Shown here one piece after another: positions 6,212 to 10,074 of a stretch of DNA of 10,074 nucleotides. Within the stretch, counting starts at the first letter, position 1. Every line of letters starts with the position of its first letter. The DNA is taken from contig NZ_DAMAZC010000160.1 of assembly GCF_032075065.1 (NCBI RefSeq), forward strand, positions 1-10,074. Direction: 5' to 3'. The translations under genes were made by a program, and so were the position numbers. This DNA is from Atlantibacter sp032075065 (GTDB lineage Bacteria; Pseudomonadota; Gammaproteobacteria; Enterobacterales; Enterobacteriaceae). The notes beneath the pieces were generated by a model. It ran no database searches, was not told the DNA's origin, and saw nothing but the letters and a program-made list of their open reading frames with translations.

Positions 6212-6880
6212 ATGTCATCACTCAGTAAAGAAGCCGCTCTGGTTCATGAGGCGCTGGTCGCCCGCGGTCTGGAGACGCCGTTGCGTCCGCCGTTGCGCGA
6301 ACTGGACAACGAAACCCGCAAGCGCCTCATTTCCGAACATATGAGCGAAATCATGCAGTTGCTCAATCTGGACCTGAGCGATGACAGTTTAATGGAAACG
6401 CCGCACCGTATCGCCAAAATGTATGTCGATGAGATTTTCTCCGGGCTGGATTACGCCAATTTCCCGAAAATCACCGTCATTGAAAATAAAATGAAGGTCG
6501 ATGAAATGGTCACCGTCCGGGACATCACCCTCACCAGCACCTGTGAACACCACTTTGTGACCATCGACGGGAAAGCCACCGTGGCTTATATTCCCAAAGA
6601 GTCGGTGATCGGCCTGTCGAAAATTAACCGTATCGTGCAGTTCTTTGCCCAGCGCCCGCAGGTGCAGGAGCGTTTAACCCAGCAGATCCTGGTGGCCCTG
6701 CAAACCCTGCTTGGCACCAACAACGTAGCGGTATCTATTGATGCGGTGCATTACTGCGTGAAGGCGCGCGGCATTCGCGACGCGACCAGCGCGACGACCA
6801 CAACCTCGCTCGGCGGGCTGTTCAAGTCCAGCCAGAATACGCGTCAGGAATTTTTGCGCGCGGTGCGTCACCACAGCTAA
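6212..6880 (+). CDS. folE: FolE, GTP cyclohydrolase I
   Basis: Cytosolic homodecameric zinc enzyme converting GTP to 7,8-dihydroneopterin triphosphate and formate, the first step of tetrahydrofolate synthesis and also an entry to queuosine-type precursors. The 222-aa length equals the E. coli enzyme. Key residues are all present: zinc ligands Cys111, His114 (in TSTCEHHF) and Cys182 (in HYCVKARGIRD), catalytic His113, and the substrate-pocket segments PHRIAKMYVDEIF, IGLSKINRIV and QRPQVQERLTQQI. AGGAG at 6199-6203, 8 nt from the ATG, supports the start. yeiB follows after 15 nt in the same direction, so the two are likely one operon. No clear promoter or MetJ box is visible in the 103 nt upstream, so some readthrough from the MFS gene is possible. 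Confidence 0.98.
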   Translation: MSSLSKEAALVHEALVARGLETPLRPPLRELDNETRKRLISEHMSEIMQLLNLDLSDDSLMETPHRIAKMYVDEIFSGLDYANFPKITVIENKMKVDEMVTVRDITLTSTCEHHFVTIDGKATVAYIPKESVIGLSKINRIVQFFAQRPQVQERLTQQILVALQTLLGTNNVAVSIDAVHYCVKARGIRDATSATTTTSLGGLFKSSQNTRQEFLRAVRHHS

Positions 6881-6895
6881 CAGAAGGCCGGATGC

Positions 6896-8053
6896 ATGGA
6901 ACGAAATGTCACGCTTGACGCGGTTCGTGGCGTTGCCATTCTTGGCATCCTGCTGTTGAATATTATGGCTTTCGGCCTGCCGAAAGCCGCCTATCTGAAT
7001 CCAGCCTGGTACGGCGATATCACCTCCCGCGACGCCTGGACCTGGGCGCTGCTCGACCTGTTTGCCCAGGTAAAATTCCTGACCTTATTTGCGCTACTGT
7101 TTGGCGCGGGCCTGCAAATGCTGCTGGCGCGCGGCAAACGCTGGATCCAGTCGCGTCTGACGCTGTTAGTTTTACTCGGCTTCGGCCACGGCCTGCTGCT
7201 GTGGGATGGCGACATTCTGCTGGCTTACGGGCTGGTGGGGCTGATTAGCTGGCGGTTGATCCGCGACGCGCCCAGCGTCAAGTCGTTATTCAATACCGGC
7301 CTGATGCTGTTTCTGGTAGGGCTTGGAGTATTGATATTGCTGGGCCTGATTTCCGGTGACCAGTTTAACCGTTCGTGGATCCCTGACGAGTCGGCCCTCC
7401 AACTGGAACAGTTCTGGCGTACTGAAGGGGGAATGACCGCCATTCGCTACCGGGCGGATTTACTCTCCTCCACGCTGCTGGCTTTGGGCGCGCAGTACGG
7501 CTGGCAGCTGGCGGGCTTGATGCTGATCGGCGCGGCGCTGATGCGCAGCGGCTGGCTAAAAGGGCAATTTAGCCTGGGGCATTACCGACGCACCGGCGTC
7601 ATTCTGATCCTTATTGGCCTGGCGATTAACCTGCCGTCGATTCTTCTGCAATGGCATCTCAACTGGGCTTACCGCTGGTGCGGTTTCCTGTTACAGGCTC
7701 CGCGCGAGCTGAGCGCGCCGTTTCAGGTGCTGGGCTATACCGCGCTAATCTACGGCTTCTGGCCGCAGCTTTCCCGCTGGCGCATCACCGGCGCGGTGGT
7801 CTGCGTCGGGCGGATGGCGCTCAGCAACTATTTGCTGCAAACCCTGATTTGCACCACGCTGTTCAACCGCTTCGGTCTGTTTATGAAATTCGACCGCCTG
7901 CAACTGCTGGCCTTTGTCCCGGCGGTATGGGCCGTGAACCTGCTGTTCTCCGTCTACTGGCTGCGCTATTTCCGCCAGGGACCGGTGGAATGGCTGTGGC
8001 GGCAATTAACCGCACGAGCATCAGGGGTTAGCCTTTCCCGCACAGACAGATAA
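6896..8053 (+). CDS. yeiB: YeiB, DUF418-family inner-membrane protein
   Basis: A polytopic inner-membrane protein of 385 aa, the E. coli length as I recall it, of unknown function. The N-terminal part has the signature VRGVAILGILLLN (about residues 10-22), then VKFLTLFALLFGAGLQ and HGLLLWDGDILLAYG. The C-terminal DUF418 domain shows YRWCGFLLQAPRELSAPF, GRMALSNYLLQTLICTTLF and the closing YFRQGPVEWLWRQL motif. DUF418 proteins belong to a superfamily of membrane acyltransferase-like proteins that includes OpgC-type and heparan-acetyltransferase-like families, so an acyl-transfer role is conceivable. This is inference. It starts 15 nt after folE with AGAAGG about 8 nt upstream, consistent with co-transcription with folE. 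No intrinsic terminator is seen after its stop. Confidence 0.94.
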   Translation: MERNVTLDAVRGVAILGILLLNIMAFGLPKAAYLNPAWYGDITSRDAWTWALLDLFAQVKFLTLFALLFGAGLQMLLARGKRWIQSRLTLLVLLGFGHGLLLWDGDILLAYGLVGLISWRLIRDAPSVKSLFNTGLMLFLVGLGVLILLGLISGDQFNRSWIPDESALQLEQFWRTEGGMTAIRYRADLLSSTLLALGAQYGWQLAGLMLIGAALMRSGWLKGQFSLGHYRRTGVILILIGLAINLPSILLQWHLNWAYRWCGFLLQAPRELSAPFQVLGYTALIYGFWPQLSRWRITGAVVCVGRMALSNYLLQTLICTTLFNRFGLFMKFDRLQLLAFVPAVWAVNLLFSVYWLRYFRQGPVEWLWRQLTARASGVSLSRTDR

Positions 8054-8083
8054 CGATCCAGATCACAATCATTAACATTTTGG

Positions 8084-8099
8084 ATGTAACCGTTTTCAG
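8084..8099 (+). promoter_or_regulatory. GalR/GalS operator upstream of galS
   Basis: ATGTAACCGTTTTCAG matches the GalR/GalS consensus GTGTAANCGNTTNCAC at all defined positions except the two outermost. Its centre is 19 bp before the centre of the CRP site. This fits the known autorepression of galS in E. coli. Confidence 0.85.
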
Positions 8100-8102
8100 C
8101 GG

Positions 8103-8118
8103 TGTGATGCGCTTCACG
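8103..8118 (+). promoter_or_regulatory. CRP site of the galS promoter
   Basis: TGTGA-N6-TCACG matches the CRP palindrome at 9 of 10 half-site bases. The centre at 8110.5 lies 41.5 bp before a start predicted from the -10 box at 8140-8145, the class II activation distance. Confidence 0.82.
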
Positions 8119-8139
8119 CAGCATCCATTCACGCGCTGA

Positions 8140-8145
8140 CACAAT
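8140..8145 (+). promoter_or_regulatory. -10 box of the galS promoter (predicted)
   Basis: CACAAT matches 4 of 6 consensus bases and is placed mainly by the CRP distance. Transcription would begin near 8152, giving a leader of about 55 nt. No good -35 exists, as is usual for class II CRP promoters. Confidence 0.5.
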
Positions 8146-8206
8146 ATCCTGAGCTTAACACAGGGGGTATTCGTGAGTTGCTGCCAAAATAAACAGGATG
8201 AGGGTT

Positions 8207-9232
8207 ATGATCACCATTCGTGATGTCGCACGTCAGGCGGGAGTCTCCGTCGCCACCGTTTCCCGGGTTCTGAATAACAGCGCGCTGGTTAGCCCAGAGA
8301 CGCGCGAACTGGTGCTACAGGCCGTGAACCAACTGGGTTACCGCCCGAACGCCAATGCCCAGGCGCTGGCTACCCAGGTCAGCGATACCATTGGCGTGGT
8401 AGTCATGGACGTCTCCGACCCCTTCTTCGGCGCGCTGGTAAAAGCGGTGGATACCGTGGCCCAGCAGCATCAAAAATATGTGCTGATCGGCAACAGCTAC
8501 CACGAAGCGGAAAAAGAGCGCCACGCTATTGAGGTGCTGATTCGCCATCGCTGTAACGCGTTGATTGTGCATGCAAAAGAGCTTTGTGACGACGAGCTGG
8601 CGCAGTTCATGGATCACATTCCCGGCATGGTGCTGATTAACCGCATCGTGCCGGGTTACGAGCACCGCTGCGTCGGGCTGGACAACATCACCGGCGCGAT
8701 GATGGCGACGCGAATGCTGCAAAGCAACGGCCATCAGCGCATCGGCTATCTGGCCTCAAGCCACGCCATTGAAGATAACGATCATCGCCGTGAAGGCTGG
8801 CAGCGCGCGCTGGCGGAGCAGGGGATTGTCGCCCCGGAAAGCTGGGTGGGCACCGGTTCGCCGGATATGCAGGGCGGCGAGGCGGCGATGGTCGAGCTGC
8901 TGGGCCGTAACCTTCAGCTTACGGCGGTATTCGCCTATAACGACGGGATGGCGGCGGGGGCGTTGACGGCATTGAAGGATAACGGCATTGCGGTGCCGCA
9001 GCATTTATCGCTGATCGGTTTTGACGACATTCCCATGGCGCGTTACACCGACCCGCAGTTAACCACTGTGCGTTACCCAATTGTTTCAATGGCGCGGCTG
9101 GCGACAGAGCTGGCGTTACAGGGGGCGCAGGGCCTGCTCGATAATGCAGCAAGCCACTGTTTTATGCCGACTTTAGTGCGCCGTCATTCGGTAACCGGGC
9201 GCCAAATTGTGGCTCCGATCACTAGTTTATAA
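8207..9232 (+). CDS. galS: GalS, galactose isorepressor (LacI/GalR family)
   Basis: DNA-binding repressor of the mgl galactose-transport operon and of its own gene, relieved by D-galactose or D-fucose. The 341-aa product has the LacI-type helix-turn-helix at residues 3-24 (TIRDVARQAGVSVATVSRVL), the hinge helix with YRPNANAQALATQ, and a periplasmic-binding-protein-like core (SDTIGVVVMDVSDPFFGALV, FAYNDGMAAGALTAL, GFDDIPMARYTDPQLTTVR). I chose the ATG at 8207, giving MITIRDVA as in E. coli GalS, over an in-frame ATG at 8198. A GAGGG and a CAGGA lie 2 and 8 nt upstream of it. E. coli GalS is about 346 aa and ends differently; the last residues here (ITSL) look diverged rather than truncated. 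Its own operator and CRP site lie upstream, and mglB, its target, follows in the same direction. Confidence 0.96.
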   Translation: MITIRDVARQAGVSVATVSRVLNNSALVSPETRELVLQAVNQLGYRPNANAQALATQVSDTIGVVVMDVSDPFFGALVKAVDTVAQQHQKYVLIGNSYHEAEKERHAIEVLIRHRCNALIVHAKELCDDELAQFMDHIPGMVLINRIVPGYEHRCVGLDNITGAMMATRMLQSNGHQRIGYLASSHAIEDNDHRREGWQRALAEQGIVAPESWVGTGSPDMQGGEAAMVELLGRNLQLTAVFAYNDGMAAGALTALKDNGIAVPQHLSLIGFDDIPMARYTDPQLTTVRYPIVSMARLATELALQGAQGLLDNAASHCFMPTLVRRHSVTGRQIVAPITSL

Positions 9233-9241
9233 ATATGCGTG

Positions 9242-9257
9242 ATGTAACCGCTTTCAA
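9242..9257 (+). promoter_or_regulatory. GalS operator of the mgl operon
   Basis: ATGTAACCGCTTTCAA matches the GalR/GalS consensus at all defined positions except the outer bases, and differs from the galS operator at only two of 16 positions. Its centre is 18 bp upstream of the CRP centre, about -60 from the predicted mglB start, as in the E. coli mgl promoter. Confidence 0.88.
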
Positions 9258-9259
9258 TC

Positions 9260-9275
9260 TGTGAGTAAATTCACA
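9260..9275 (+). promoter_or_regulatory. CRP site of the mgl promoter
   Basis: TGTGA-N6-TCACA is a perfect CRP palindrome. The centre at 9267.5 is exactly 41.5 bp before the start predicted from the TATGAT -10 box. cAMP-CRP activation of mglBAC is well established in E. coli. Confidence 0.93.
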
Positions 9276-9296
9276 GTATCTTAACAAGCCGGTGAC

Positions 9297-9302
9297 TATG
9301 AT
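9297..9302 (+). promoter_or_regulatory. -10 box of the mglB promoter
   Basis: TATGAT matches 5 of 6 consensus bases and sits at the class II spacing from the perfect CRP site. It predicts a start near 9309 and a leader of about 196 nt before mglB. Confidence 0.75.
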
Positions 9303-9330
9303 GTCAGCGGTTTAGGGGCTGAAACACTAT

Positions 9331-9440
9331 GTAACGATAACCATAGACGACAAGCCCGAAAGCGCAAATTACACGCAGTGCTGGAGCGTTACCTGTCACG
9401 GAAGAAATTTTTCATAAGTGAACTTAGGCAGTCAGTAACG
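9331..9440 (+). repeat. GTAACG / CGTTAC / GTAACG set in the mglB leader
   Basis: GTAACG occurs at 9331-9336 and 9435-9440, with its complement CGTTAC at 9387-9392 between them. The middle copy could pair with either outer copy, giving two exclusive 6-bp helices in the long mglB leader. The arms are short and may be chance. Confidence 0.3.
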
Positions 9441-9504
9441 TGAATTCCACGCTGTCCTGCCGTCCATTATTCACAAGAACTACCCTGCAAATACCGGAGA
9501 TACC

Positions 9505-10074
9505 ATGAATAAGAAGGTGTTGACCCTGTCCGCTGTGATGTCGTGCATGCTGTTTGGCGCTGCTGCTCAGGCAGCCGATCGTATTGGCGTGACCATCTAT
9601 AAATATGACGATAACTTCATGTCTGTAGTACGTAAGGCGATTGAGAAGGAAGCTACCGCCTCTCCGGATGTTCAACTGCTGATGAACGACTCGCAGAACG
9701 ACCAGTCCAAACAGAACGACCAAATCGACGTACTGCTGGCGAAAGGCGTGAAGTCTCTGGCTATCAACCTGGTTGACCCGGCTGCAGCGGGCACCGTGAT
9801 TGAAAAAGCGCGCGGCCAGAACGTGCCAATCGTGTTCTTCAACAAAGAACCGTCCCGTAAAGCGCTGGACAGCTATGACAAAGCCTTCTACGTCGGGACT
9901 GACTCCAAAGAATCCGGCATCATCCAGGGCGACCTGATCGCCAAACACTGGGCGGCAAACCAGGCTTGGGATCTGAACAAAGACGGCCAGATCCAATTCG
10001 TACTGCTGAAAGGCGAGCCGGGCCACCCGGATGCTGAAGCACGTACCACTTACGTGATCAAAGAGCTGAACGAC
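9505..10074 (+). CDS. mglB: MglB, D-galactose/D-glucose-binding periplasmic protein (3' end outside window)
   Basis: Periplasmic high-affinity binding protein of the MglBAC ABC transporter for galactose, glucose and methyl-galactosides; in E. coli it also feeds the Trg chemoreceptor. The first 190 codons of about 332 are in the window and the frame is open to the end. A signal peptide runs from MNKKVLTLS to a predicted cleavage near GAAAQA-ADRIG. The mature part starts the sugar-binding fold with VTIYKYDDNFM, followed by NDSQNDQSKQNDQIDVLLAK, INLVDPAAAGTVIEKA, FFNKEPSRKALDSY and LLKGEPGHPDAEARTTYV. The calcium-site loop DLNKDGQIQ is present. GGAG at 9496-9499, 5 nt upstream, fixes the start. 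Two residues near the mature N-terminus differ in length from E. coli. The promoter region just upstream carries GalS and CRP sites. Confidence 0.97.
   Translation, partial: MNKKVLTLSAVMSCMLFGAAAQAADRIGVTIYKYDDNFMSVVRKAIEKEATASPDVQLLMNDSQNDQSKQNDQIDVLLAKGVKSLAINLVDPAAAGTVIEKARGQNVPIVFFNKEPSRKALDSYDKAFYVGTDSKESGIIQGDLIAKHWAANQAWDLNKDGQIQFVLLKGEPGHPDAEARTTYVIKELND

Noticed and set aside
8054..8083. Possible terminator after yeiB.
   Set aside because: No GC-rich stem with a T tract can be found before the galS operator.
9424..10026. A 200-codon open frame on the reverse strand opposite mglB.
   Set aside because: The forward strand encodes MglB with a signal peptide, ribosome site and promoter; the reverse frame is a codon-bias shadow.
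1..10074. CRISPR arrays, tRNA or rRNA genes, insertion sequences, phage genes or a multigene defence system.
   Set aside because: No regularly spaced direct repeats, RNA gene motifs, transposase or integrase frames, or terminal repeats were seen; apart from the HicB-like and MFS genes the content is core metabolism and transport.

Overview
The window is a chromosomal segment of a member of the Enterobacteriaceae. Read left to right it carries lysP (3' part), cirA, a small HicB-like gene, yeiG (reverse strand), an MFS transporter gene, folE, yeiB, galS and the 5' part of mglB. This is the familiar enteric lysP-cirA-yeiG-folE-yeiB-galS-mglB neighbourhood. The proteins look very close to their Escherichia coli counterparts as I remember them. 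CirA is slightly shorter (654 aa against about 663) and GalS has a different C-terminus, so the host is probably not E. coli itself but a relative such as an Enterobacter, Klebsiella or Leclercia type. I cannot fix the genus from this sequence.

Layout. 1-1178 is the lysine permease LysP without about its first 98 residues, closed by a strong intrinsic terminator. 1230-3418 is the iron-regulated catecholate-siderophore receptor CirA. It has a Fur box, a leader with a near-perfect pairing site for the small RNA RyhB, a hairpin abutting the ribosome binding site, and a terminator. 3420-3990 is a short, more AT-rich segment with an orphan HicB-like antitoxin-fold gene. It has no visible toxin partner and is followed by a bidirectional terminator. 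3992-4834 is YeiG, S-formylglutathione hydrolase, on the reverse strand. It diverges from a YbfB/YjiJ-type MFS transporter (4960-6108), and the shared intergenic region holds a well-formed 34-bp inverted repeat. 6212-8053 is a two-gene unit, folE (GTP cyclohydrolase I) and yeiB (DUF418 membrane protein). 8054-10074 is the galactose module: the repressor gene galS and the galactose-binding protein gene mglB. Each is preceded by the same arrangement of a GalR/GalS operator followed by a CRP site at the class II distance from a -10 box.

How the genes work together. The segment is mostly core metabolism and transport: lysine uptake, ferric-catecholate uptake, formaldehyde detoxification, tetrahydrofolate/pterin synthesis and galactose uptake. 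The two genes not in the E. coli K-12 order as I recall it are the HicB-like gene and the MFS transporter, and these are the accessory parts. I see no CRISPR array, tRNA, rRNA, insertion sequence or phage gene, and no convincing new multigene system. The most interesting items are regulatory: the cirA leader, the yeiG/MFS inverted repeat, the duplicated GalS/CRP architecture with a possible extra operator at the mglB start site, and the possible alternative pairings in the mglB leader.
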